Position numbers and translations under genes: made by a program. The notes beneath the pieces were generated by a model. The model was not told where the DNA came from and ran no database searches. It worked only from the letters and a program-made list of their open reading frames with translations. Positions 14,701 through 26,700 of a stretch of DNA of 64,000 nt are shown piece by piece. Every line of letters begins with the position of its first letter. Positions within the stretch are counted from its first letter, which is position 1. The stretch covers positions 3,016,001 through 3,080,000 of the forward strand of contig JARHVA010000592.1 of assembly GCA_037957365.1 (NCBI GenBank). Reading direction: 5' to 3'. Origin of the DNA: Torreya grandis. Taxonomy: Eukaryota; Streptophyta; Pinopsida; Cupressales; Taxaceae.

Positions 14701-17700
14701 ATACTATAAACTATAAATGTTATACGATAAAGCATATACATTTGGCCTTGTTGACAATGTTGGCATTTGAGAGGAAGAATTTTTACCTTCCACTTCTGTT
14801 AGGCAGCCACATCAAACTTATTCTAGGTACTAGAGATGAAAGATAGTATGTATATTTGATATTTCACGACTCTATGAGCATTGCAGTTTGTAGTGTGTAC
14901 TTTGAGTTTGTAGTTTGCAACTTTGTAGTATTGTTACTATTGTACTCTTTTGATTTCACATTGATAGAAAATATACTTATGGGCCTATGGCATTCTCTAC
15001 ATTCATTTATCATGTCATTTAACAATGTTTTACATTTAATTTAAATTTATTTTATGAATTTATATGTTTTTTAAATTAACGATAAAGTTGCCGAGAAACA
15101 CCTGAGATCCAGTTCAAATTTTGCCCTCCCGAGAAATTGCCAAGAATGAGATTTCGAACTATGTGACTAACCATAATCTAATAAATTTGAATCTGAATAG
15201 TTTGTATTTATAGTCAATTTGACATACCAATTCCTACAACATGTGAAATGTCTAGATGTGTTGGAATCAATGAACCAACAATTGGTAACACTAACATTCA
15301 AGTATAATGCCATGAGAGCAAACTTGACTTATGTGTTGGAAAATAGTGTGCTTTTGTCTGAAATTTGACTTATTTTTTAAATTTGGTCCAAAGCACACTT
15401 GCCTCATTATCATTTTGGACCTCAGGAATAATGTCATCTAACACAAACAACTTTAATCAACAAAATTAGTAATAAGAATTGTTGCAGCGCTGAGAATGAT
15501 TTTATCACAATCATGATATTTCACATTTGTTAAAATCTTATGACCCCAAGCATTATAATAATACCCAATTAATTTATGTGCTTCTAGCATAACCAAATTT
15601 TTAATATTGGCCATTAATCCAACAATATTTGACATTGACTTGAAAATCAAAAAATAAATACAAACTCTATGTACAACTTTGTCATTTGACCCAAAAATAA
15701 AAAAAATATAGGTCTGATTACCTCTGCAAATCCTCCAAATTGGAAATTTTGATGCAAAACATGTGTACAGGTTTGAATGTCTGATACAAGTCAATTACCT
15801 TTGCAAATCCTCCACTCATGCAAAGTGGAAATTTTGACCACTGTAAATTGCATTTTTGGTAACTACGTCATGGTTTCACACAAGGTTGTTGTCCTCCTTG
15901 ACTGCGTCACAACCTTTACATAGGATTTTATTTCTACTACAAATAACAATTTTCCCTTTGCCATAGTTTTGTTCGACGTTTTCTCTCTCCAATGATTTTG
16001 GTCTTGCACGATTTGGTTTGCAAATTCTTTCTTCCCTCATGCCCTAGCACGTTCTGCTTTGTCTTCACGTGACTTGAAATCATGATTTTTCCCCTTCATT
16101 GATTTTCCAAGATGTCTTCCTTTGGTTCATCGATTTTCCATAGATGTCTTTTGGTCCACTTTCATTATGCAATCATGCTTCTTTCATGACATCCTTTTAT
16201 GTCTGCAACGTTCACTTCAAGTGTTGAATGACAACTTCTATGAAAATTTACAATTTTTATCTTCCTTCTCTAAAAACTACATTTCTAGTTTGAGCTCAAA
16301 ATTTTAAATTCATTGATCTAAGTGTCTTCAAATTGTGAATTTTGCACTACACATGAATCCTCTACCTGCAAATCAATTTTGGACCTCTTCCCGACCTCTT
16401 CTTCATACTTTGTACCCTTTTTCCAAGTCTTCCCTAAACTTAGTTCTTTTCCATTCATAACCAACTAGGGCTTCCTCAAACGCTTGCAACTTAATGCTCG
16501 TACCCTTCTCATAGGGATTCCTCGAACAATGACTCTGATAGCAATGTTAGCAAATATGAATGCTGAAATAATGAAGAAAAAATTGAAAGGCACACAACAC
16601 GCTTAAACACTTATGTGTTAGTCTTTTTATTAAGCACAAAAGAAGTTACAATCATTGGAAAGGTTGATAATCAATCATTAGTTTATGGTTAACTAACAGC
16701 TAATTAATAACTTTAATAGATAAGATAGACACTAGTCCCATTAAGAGGAAGAGCTCAGGCTAAGGAGGGCAAAGTGCGTCCTTTGTCTGAAAATGTTGAA
16801 ATAAACCCTACTGCTTTGGATATATCAATTGTATGCAGATGTCAAGTACGGAATCCAAACCCAAATGCTCTATTGGTTGAAAGTGAAAAGGACATAGAGA
16901 AGGTCATCCTTGAAACCCTCAATAAGACTGAATCCTTTGTTTTCGAAGAATGGATGGGATTATATAAATCCTTCTAAGTAAGAACAAGTTTTGTCACAAC
17001 TTAATGAAAAAAACATATAATAGTAAGTTGAAATCTATAATATCCCCAATAAGGAAAATCGTTGGAATTAAATAAGGAAATCGCTGTAATTAAATCGCCA
17101 TACTCATAGAAATCACTGTAATTAAATCACCATACTCAAGGACATTGCTGGAATTAAAATCGTTGGATTCAAAGAGGAGCGCAACACTCAAAGAAGGTCG
17201 CCACACAACCTTAGTTAATAATCAGCATTAGTTACTAAACATCATTAATTAAATGGAAAGTCGCTACTTTTGGAGGAGCCAAATTGTTTTAATGGAACAT
17301 TTTTTTAATGGAAGGCTTGAAGCTATAATCATCCATTGGTTTGGAATAAGGCATCCAATCATATACATTCAAACATGCAACTTTGTACCAGTATCAACAA
17401 ATGCTCTTAAGGACGTAACCCCCTAATTGCGTAACTTGATCTCAAGGACGGAAACCCTTGTTATCAAATAACCCAAGGACGAAAATCCTTGAGGATAAAA
17501 TACTCTATTATTCAAAATTCTGAATTAAAATTCATTCTATTATTTAAATTTTCATTTTAAGTTTAAAATCAATATTTCTTTTAAAAGGGATTTCCAAGAA
17601 ATCCAAATTCTTGCATAATATTCCGATTTGGAATATTATAGTGGTATCAGAGCTTTTCATCCTGCCAGTGTGTGGAATAAAAATCATATGCAAGATAACA

Positions 17701-20700
17701 ATAAGAATATTTTGTATTACGAAATAAGAAATAAAACTGAGGCAAGGCAGTCAAAAGGCGACATGGAAGATGATAGAAATACTGAACGGGTAGATAAACT
17801 TATCCAAGGCCAAGAACAATTGGCAAATACAGTGGCACAAATGGCCTATACCATGAAAATGATGATGAATTTCAATACACAAAAGGCAAAAACCAGTCCG
17901 TCCATCTCTGAGCTCAAATGTAAAATAAACACTACATCATCATGTCGGCATTGCCAACCAACATTCATTCCAAGAGAAGAACTAGACGAAGAAATTCCAA
18001 AATCATTTAATGATGATCTTATAACTTGCTTTGAAGCATATCGATCACTTCCGGAGGGAATCCAAAGGGGAATTACCCTACAAACTTATATGACAATGAG
18101 AAAAAATGGAGGTGCATCTCGGCCAGAATATAAACTTCAAAATAGACAAAGAGATATGCAACATGCATTAGGAAAAATGTCACTATCACCTTTTGATGGT
18201 ACAAACAAATGTACGGCTAGGGCATGGATACAAAAGCTGGACATGTATCTTTCATTACGTCCAATGATGGAAGAAGCCATAAAATTTGCGAGTCTCCATC
18301 TGGAAGGTATAGCCCATGAATGGTGGTTCCATGGATGGGTCACCCAAGGACATAGCCATATCAATTCATATGACAATTTTTCCAAACGATTGATCGAAAG
18401 GTTTGATAGGGCAGATCCCGAGGTCCATTTTAGGAAATTAGCACTATTAAAACAAAACAATAATGTGGATGAATGTGGCAGAATTTTAAAGACTAGCAAT
18501 AATGGTTCCTGACATGTTTGAAAAAAGACTCGTAGTATTATTCACGAAAGGATTAATGGAACCTCTGAGAGGCTTGCTTAAAGCTTTTACTCCAACGCTT
18601 CAAGAAGCAATTAAGAAGGCCTTAGATTTGGAAGCACCAACTTTAAAAAGTAGAAATATGCCACCCGTCGAACCTAGGGCAATTCAAAGTGGTCCATTGA
18701 AAAATCGATCCTATGAGCAAAAGAGACCAATACAAACAAGTGGATCTCAGCCTTGTGAGACACCAAAGTCAAATAAGGAATTAGAAACAAGGAACGAATT
18801 AAGGAGGAGAAAATTATGTTTTACTTGTAAAGACCCATGGACTCCAGGCCGTTGTTGCTTGGGTAAAGGGCAAGTAAACTGCATCGAGGTTGGCCCAAAA
18901 AGTGATACAAAAGAAGAAGAAATAAAATTAAACAATGAAAACCAATCATAAATAATGGTGGAAGAAACCATGGAAGGAACATTTGCCACTCTCTCAGGAG
19001 CACCTTGATATTATCCATTCCGAGTAAGAGGAACATTGCAAGGACAAAGATTTACAGTCTTAGTTGATTGTGGGGCTACCCATAATTTTATTGATGAAAA
19101 ATTGGTTAAGAAAATCGGTCTAAAAATGGAAGAATTCAAGGGATTTCCGGTAATGGTTGCTAATGGATTTACTCTTCCGTGTACAAAGAGAATTCCACAA
19201 TTAAATCTAACTTTGGGAGGATATAAAATAAACGATGACTTCCATGTCATTAATATTGGCAAAACAAATTTGGTCCTAGGAGGTCAATGGTTGCATTCGT
19301 TGGGTGAGTTTACCTAAAATTGTCAGACAATGGAAATTAAGTTCCAATCAAATGGAAGGGAAATAGTTTTAAAAGGCATGGCCAATGGTAGCCCTCAAAT
19401 AGTAACGGCAAAAACAATGGAAAGAACATTTAATAAGGGGCATGTAGCATGGGCAGTACAATGTTTAATCAGCTCTACACAAGAAGAACACGAAACACAT
19501 TATAATGATATTCAGCTTATCATCGAAAGGCATGCCAAGGTATTTGAGAACCTACCACCCGAACTACCTCCAGCAAGAGGCTTCCAACATATCATTGAGT
19601 TGGAACCTGGAACAAAATCAGTAATAACTACACCATATTGACATCCAAAGATTTATAAGGATGAGATCAAAAAGGCCATTAAAGAACTATTAGAGATGGG
19701 GCATATTAGGTCAAGTGCTAGTCCATTTGCTTTCTCAGTCGTGTTGGTCAAAAAGAAGGATGGGACATTAAGAATGTGTATTGATTATCAAAAGTTAAAT
19801 AAAAAGACCATCAAGAATAAATATTTGATACCCAGGATCAGTGAACTACATGGAGCCACCTTCTCAAAAATTGATTTGAGATCAAGGTACCATCAAATAT
19901 GAGTGAGGGAAGATGTTCAGAAAACGACATTCCAATGCCACTACAGGCATATTGAATTTCTAGTAATGCCATTTGGACTTATGAATGCTCCAGCGACGTT
20001 TCAATCTTGCATTAACTACATTTTTAGTAAGCATCTAAGGAAATTTATCTTGGTTTTCTTTGATGATATTCTAATATATAGCAAGAATTGGGAAGAACGT
20101 CTACAACATTTAGACATGGTACTTGCCATATTAGAACAACAGTCCCTCTTTGACAAGATGTCAAAATGTGAATTTGGTATGACAAAAATCCTATATCTAG
20201 GGCATATAATAAATAAGGATGGCGTCCATGTTAATTAAGAGAAGATCCAAGCCATTATAAGTTGGCCTCCTACCAACATGGCACAATTGAGAGGGTTCAT
20301 AGGTCTTTGCACCTATTATAGAAGATACGTTAAAGGATTCTCGCAAATAGCAACACCTTTAACTAATTTAACAAAGAAGGGATCTCTTAGTTGGACAGAG
20401 CTTGCTCAATCAACATTTGAATGCCTTAAACAAGTGACGAGTTCATGCTCGGTTTTGGCAATGCTAGACTTCTCATTACCCTTCGTGTTGGAATGTGATG
20501 CGTCAAGAGAAGGTGTTGGTGTGGTTTTAATGCAAAATAAGCATCCCATTGCTTTTGAAAGTCGTAAACTCAAAGAGCATCAACGAAGATACTCGATTTA
20601 TGATTAAAAAAATGTTGGCCATCATGCATGCCCTTGCTAAATTCTGGCAATATTTGGTATGTGGAAGATTTGTGGTCAAAATTGATCAAAATAGCTTGAA

Positions 20701-23700
20701 ATATTTCCTAGAGCAGATTTAAATGAAAGACAACAAAAATGGGTTAGTAAGATCCAAGCTTTTAATTTCGACATTGAGCATGTTAAGGGACAAAAAAATG
20801 TAATGGCTAATGCTTTATCAAGAGGACCACATTTATGCTCCATGGTAGAAATTACGGTCGATTGGAAGGCATTCATAACAGCGAAATACATTAAGGACTA
20901 GTAGGCCAATGTAATCTTGGAAGGAAAAAATGAAGATGAACGTTATAAAGTAGTAGAGGACCGCATTCTCTACAAAGATAGAATTTTCTTAGTGGTCGGT
21001 TCCAAAATCAAGCATAAAATCTTAAAGGCCATACATAATGACCCATTAGTAGGACATTCTAGTTTTGTAAAGACATACAAACAATTAAGGGATCCATTTT
21101 TTTGGAAAGGACTTATATACATTCAGGAATGCACTACTTGCCAACAAAATAAAATAGAACATAACTTTCCTGCTGGATTGTTGCAATTTTTGCCTATCCC
21201 TACTCCAAAATGGGAGAGAATATGTATGGATTTCATTTTGGGACTGCCCATAGTTCAAGGACAAAGCAACCTTTATGTAGTCGTGGACCGATTAACAAAA
21301 TACGCTCATTTCTTTCCACTCCCCAAGAAGTATGATGGTCCTATGATAGCTGGAATATTTTTTAAAGAGGTTTTTAGGCCTCATGGACTACCAAAGAATA
21401 TAGTCAGTGATAGGGATACTAGGTTCATGAGTGTTTTTTGGCAAGAACTTTTCCAATTGGAAGGTACTGAGTTAAACCCAACTACGAGTTATCATCCTTA
21501 AACGGATTGTCAAACGGAAGCCGTAAATAAATGGATTGAGGGGTACTTAATTTCTACGAGTTATCATCCTTAAACGGATTGTCAAACGGAAGCCGTAAAT
21601 AAATGGATTGAGGGGTACTTAAGAAATTATGTCATCGGGCAACAAAATGCTTGGATCAAATGTTTATACTTGGGTGAATTCTGCTACAATACTTCTCATC
21701 ACATTTCTATTGGAATGTCACCTTTCAAGACATTGTATGTGTATGATGCTAAAACTTTTGTAGATTTGGTCATTCCGGATAGTAGGGTTCCCAGAACCAA
21801 GTATTTAATACAACATCAAGATATCCTAATAACTCTCAAGGACAATCTTTAGCACGCTCAAAATCAAGAAAATTTGTATGTGGATCAACATACAATAGAG
21901 AGGACTTTTGAAGTTGGAGATATGGCATATTTAAGGTTACAATCTTATAGACAATCTTCCCTTAAACAAAGTGGTGCTAAAAAACTCAAGCCTCGATTTT
22001 ATGGGCCATACTAGATTATAATAAGAGTGGGAGAGGTAGCATATGAATTGGATTTATCAGGGCATAGCCGAATACATAATGTCTTCTATATGTCTTGCTT
22101 GAAATGAGCACTTGGACAACATATTATTCTTTCCATGGAATTACCTTCGATTGATGAAGAAGGTAAATTGATTCTCGTACCAGAGACTATTCGTGATACT
22201 CGTAAAAAGAAGTTAAGAAATAGAAGTATCAAAGAATATCTAGTTCGTTGGAAGAATTTGCAAATAGTAGACACCACACGGGAAGGAACAACCATTTTAG
22301 AGCATCTCAACTTACAATTGCTTGAGGACAAGCAATTTGAGGAAGTGAGGTCTGTAATATCCCCAATAAGGAAATTGTTGGAATTAAATGAGGAAATCAT
22401 TGTAATTAAATCACCATACTCAAGGACATTGTTGTAATTAAATCGCTGGAATCAAAAAGTCGTGCCACACTTAAGGAAGGTCGTCACACAACATTAGTTA
22501 ACAATTAGCATTAATTATTGAACATCATTAATTAACAAACAACATTAATTAAATGGAAAGTCGCTAATTTTGGAGGAGACATTTTTTTATTGGAAGGTTT
22601 GAAGCTCTAAATAATCAGCTATTGGTTTGGTTGATTATTGGAAGAAGGCATCCAATCATATATATTCAAACATGTAACTTTGTACTAGCATCAACAAATT
22701 CTCTTAAGGACGTAACTCCTTAATTGCATAACTTGATCTCAAAGACGAAAACCCTTGTTATCAAATAACCCAAGGACGAAACCCCTTGAGGATTAAATAC
22801 TTGTTGACCATTTTGGTCCTGCAGGCCAAAATCGGTCCTCCCTTTTTCCCCTGCTGTTTTGAGCCAGTCCAAAATTTGATTTTTTTGCACAAGTCTTGTT
22901 TCTACGGACTCTGCAGGCGTTTCTATGGACTCTGCAGGCATTTCTACGGACTTTGCAGGTGTTTCTACGGACTCTGCAGGAAGAGACAAGTTCCCACTTA
23001 GGAGACAAAAGGACCTTTGCAACTTTTGCGGAGGGCAGGAAAGCACTTGGAGAGAAGGCGGAAAGCGTAAGTTTTCTTCAGAAATTTGTTCAAGGCAAAG
23101 ACTTAGAAGGAAAAGCAAAGGCAGAATTTCTTCGGACATTTTGTCTGAAGAAATCCTCGGAACTAAATCCTGCGAAATAAAAGACAAAGGCAAGAAATGA
23201 TTTCTCTCGGACTTTTGTCTGAAGGAATTCCTTCGGACAAAAAGTTCGAAGAAATTTGGGAAAAGCCGCGGGAAAAAACCCGAAAAAAAAATTTCGAAGG
23301 AAAGGAAGTGATCGAGACAATTCTTGCGGACATTTTGTTCGGCTGAAACAAAAGCCCGAATGAAGGCAAAACACAAGGAAAGATATCCTTCGGACTTTTT
23401 GTCCGAAGGATTTCCTTCGGACAAAGTTCGAAGAAATTCGGCCACTAAAACATGAGGACCCGACTAAGACAAAAGCCCGACTAGAGCAGAAAGCCCGAAG
23501 GAAAGGAAAAGGCCGAAGAAATTCCAAGGGGTGACGGGCCCAAAGACGTCAAAATCGAGCACGGCGAACTAGCCATTGGAGGTTCAAACGGCCAGTGACG
23601 GGGGCATAGACGTCAAATTTAAGGCAGTGAAATAGTCGTTGATTATGAAAAGCTTAAGGACAGGCCGCGAGTGAACTCAGCGACCTGCCAAGAAGATAGC

Positions 23701-26700
23701 CCCCGAGGGCCAAAGGAGACAAAGAAGACAAAACCAGGAAGAGACAGTGCAGAAATGGACAAAACAATCCAGGTGGCAAAGGAAGGTGCCGACTCAAGGA
23801 TTTACTCCTGCAGTTGGAACAGTGCCTGCCAAGCGGTCATCAAGAGGCGCGAACAGTGAACGGCGCGCCTTGTTTTCTCCACTTTGCATTTATAAGCAGA
23901 CAACCCGCGTGAATATCTGAAAGGAGTAGTCTTGTTTGCAGAAAAAGAGGCACGGCCCATGCTTTCACATTAATGTTTGAACGCCAAAGTTAAGATTGAC
24001 AGCCAACACAACATTTTCTTTCAACGTTTTCCCTTCTCGATGCTCTCAACGCACATGGACCACTTGTAAAAAAGGGCGCCAAAGTCTTTTTCAGAAAGCG
24101 CCAAAATCTTCTTCTCTCTATATATATTGTAAACTTCTCATTTTGAGAAAAAAAAGATCTCTTAGCCTGTAAGGCAAAGCTCTGCCCAAAAATCTCTTGG
24201 GTTGTAAGGCAGAACTCTACCGGATTTTACCTTGAATCAAGACATAGCATTTTTACCTCCATTTTGAGTTTGCACTTTTGTATGTGTCTATGCCTTTGTT
24301 CTGTGTTAAGTCATTTTCCTTTATGCTTTTGCAGGATGATTTCAGCATGTCTAATGCATTGTGAAGTTTCTTTTCTGCAGGTCTGCGAGAAGTGTCTACA
24401 GCAGGAATATAGACGCATGTGAAGAGGCTGCCAAAGTGTGTCTCAGAACACCTCTGATAGTTTTTTCCTACCTGTATCTCTACGGACCCTAGCTCACTGA
24501 TGCAGAAGAGTTTTCCATATCAGATGAAGTGTATGTTAGCTTGTCCTTGGTGAAAAGTGTATGTTCGAGCTAAGTAGATCAAACTTTTTTGGTGTATCAC
24601 CTTCTAGTTTAGGTTTAGGTTCTATTTTCAGCATCCTTCTCCCTTTTCAACCCCCCTCCCCTTTTTCCTTTATTTGTTAGCAGTACGAAGTCCAGGACTT
24701 AAAAGATACATCAAAGGGAGCTAGCCCTTATCTAGAGACTCTCCCCCCAGTTTTGCCTTGCCCACAGGCAAGAGGAGGGTTTCCATTGTTGCGCGTGGAA
24801 GGCAGGAGCTCAGCCTCCTGTCAAGGGTGCAATCCACTGCGTCAACAGTTTTTGGCACGTCCAGTGGGACCAAGTTTTTTACACTCAGTAAAGTTTCAGG
24901 ATTGGTGTTGGTCTTGTTACAGCAGAAAGAACCACTAATACAACACCTGACCTTTAATCAGGCGATTGTGGGACAAGTTTTGTCCAAAGAGTTGAAGAAT
25001 CTTGGTGTGTTTTCAACCAACCAGCGTTTGGAGGCTTTTTATCAACACCAATGGCGACTCCGAGTTGAATCAGCTGGTTAAGCAGTTCAGGTGCCATCAA
25101 GAAATCTTATTTTTGTATGTATAATCCCATTGACAAGAATCATGGACTTTGTTTTCCTTCATATGGTTTTGATCAAGCTTAGACTATTCATGGAATCGCC
25201 TCAAGCAGCTCTCCTAGTTGCCCTTCAACAATAAGGGAAGTAGCACTGGAGTTTGAGAAGCAGGTGATGGAGATAGACAGATCGGATGAGCAGTATGGAT
25301 ATCAGCAAGAGCTGATGTACAAAGAGGAGTGTTTGTTCAAGAAAGCTCAGGCCTTGCAATCCATGGAAGAGGAGGTAGCAAAATGGAAGAGTCCATTCAT
25401 TCAAGGCAGTCAGCCTTGTGTGCCCCCTCCTATTCTAAAGAAAGCCCCCTCTTGTGCACCAAATCCGTTCTACCAGATAGCACTTGCTCACTCTAGCTCA
25501 TCCGATGCATTAATCACTCATGCTCTTAACCCCTTGCGCCTAGCTTTCAAACATCAAAGGGCATTAGAGCAACCTCTCATGGAAATGAACCTTCTCAATT
25601 CCTTAGAGTGTGAATCCTCCTTGGAAGGGAATACCATGAAATAGCACGTCTCTTCTCAGGAAATTCTTCTTGTGCATGAGCAGACCCTTCCTAATCTCCC
25701 TCAACTTTCTCAGGTCTCTCAACATGATGGCAAGATTCCAAGTTGGAAGCAAACAGTGGAATCATGGGGCAGGAAGGAGGAGAAAGATTTTGCTCAAAAC
25801 CTTGAAGAAGGCGAAGCTGCTCCTACTCATCATGATGATGATTGTGACCTCCAAGAAAGGCTCTTTCAAGAAGATCTAGCCAAGAGAATTGCAGATTTGG
25901 AGTCCAGAGTGAGATTCCTCAGCCAACGTGTGATGGACGCAGTAGTTTCCATGTCTGAATACACCCCATCTACACACTTCCAAGAGAGCTATCAAGCCAC
26001 ACCTGATATTGATGAAGTGTTGGCCAAATGGAAAGAGGAGAATCATTCGATTTTAGCTCAAGGACTGCCTCCTCTTCCACATGGTTTTAATCATCAGCCT
26101 TCCACTTCATCCCTTCTCAAGGAGGAACCTGTTTAGCAGGACGCGAGTGAGGAAGAGAAGATCCAATCTGCAGCTTCCCAGGTTACCATGATCGACAGTG
26201 AAGATGAAATTATCATGGAGGCTCCTTTTGAAGACTTCATCAATAATGGAGAAGATGCAGGTCATGCATACATGCAGATGTTCCAGCAATATGAAGAGGA
26301 ACGTAAGCATGGTGATCTCTCTCCTCCTTTGTTTGATGAACTTCCTTGTTGCTTCGATGAGGAGGATAACCGTGCCATGGAGCCTGAGTTGTAGGAGGAT
26401 CAGATGAATGTCTTTGAACAACTAGAGACTTTGATCCTTGAGCAGGAAAAGGAGAGGCTTGTCCACCTTGAGGAAAGCTTTGAAGAAGAGAGCTTTGAAC
26501 AAAAAGGTGACGTTCTGTGGGATGAGCAATCAGTTTGTGATTCCATTTCAGACATCATAACAGTCACCCTTCTTCAAGAAAGCCATGAGGGAGCAGAGGA
26601 TGAGCTTGATAGGGTCTTCAATGAGGCTAAAGGAAATGGGTCAAACCATGGTGCACTGCAAAGGGACTATGCATATAAAAAGGCTTATGGTGATGAGCCA

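Larger units (their letters stand above)
12698..16718 (-). mobile_element. Short-LTR Ty1/copia element, internally degraded
   Basis: LTRs at 12698-12867 (170 bp) and 16545-16718 (174 bp) are flanked by perfect 5-bp target duplications gataa (12693-12697, 16719-16723). Orientation is minus: the PBS-like TTGCTATCAGAGTC lies inside the right LTR and a purine tract (AAGGGAGGG) inside the left one. Copia remnants on the minus strand include the RNase H end (VKFRDKLGV near 12900) and an RT piece ([14 protein letters not shown] near 13360). Most of pol is gone. A 966-bp TIR element lies inside. Confidence 0.82.
19021..22352 (+). pseudogene. gypsy pol: protease, RT, RNase H, integrase, chromodomain
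   Basis: Protease about 19050-19320 ([13 protein letters not shown]; the active-site D-S-G is D-C-G here). RT about 19560-20240 ([40 protein letters not shown]). RNase H about 20400-20890 (LECDAS; ANALSRG). Integrase 20917-21860 (HHCC zinc region with CTTCQQNK; catalytic Asp in MDFILGLP and SDRDTRF; Glu in the TD-x-QTEA region). Chromodomain-like C-terminus 22135-22350 (EYLVRWKNL). Stops occur at 19639, 19900, 20236, 20605, 21499 and elsewhere. A perfect 69-nt duplication affects the integrase Glu region. Confidence 0.9.
22802..24847 (+). repeat. 5' LTR of the LARD-like element
   Basis: Contains four 21-bp repeats (22898-22981), a block dense in short inverted repeats built on TTCGGAC/GTCCGAA (about 23110-23440), two GCGCCAAA motifs (24076-24083, 24098-24105) and a TATA box TATATATAT (24119-24127). 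Confidence 0.88.

Noticed and set aside
22898..22981. Regular short repeats that superficially resemble a CRISPR array
   Set aside because: Units abut directly with no spacers, in a plant LTR; it is a minisatellite.
22720..23527. Minus-strand open frames up to 241 codons in the LARD-like LTR
   Set aside because: They lie inside an LTR, overlap open frames on the other strand, and arise from the alternating TTCGGAC/GTCCGAA heptamers. The same shadows recur in the second LTR (27502-28077).
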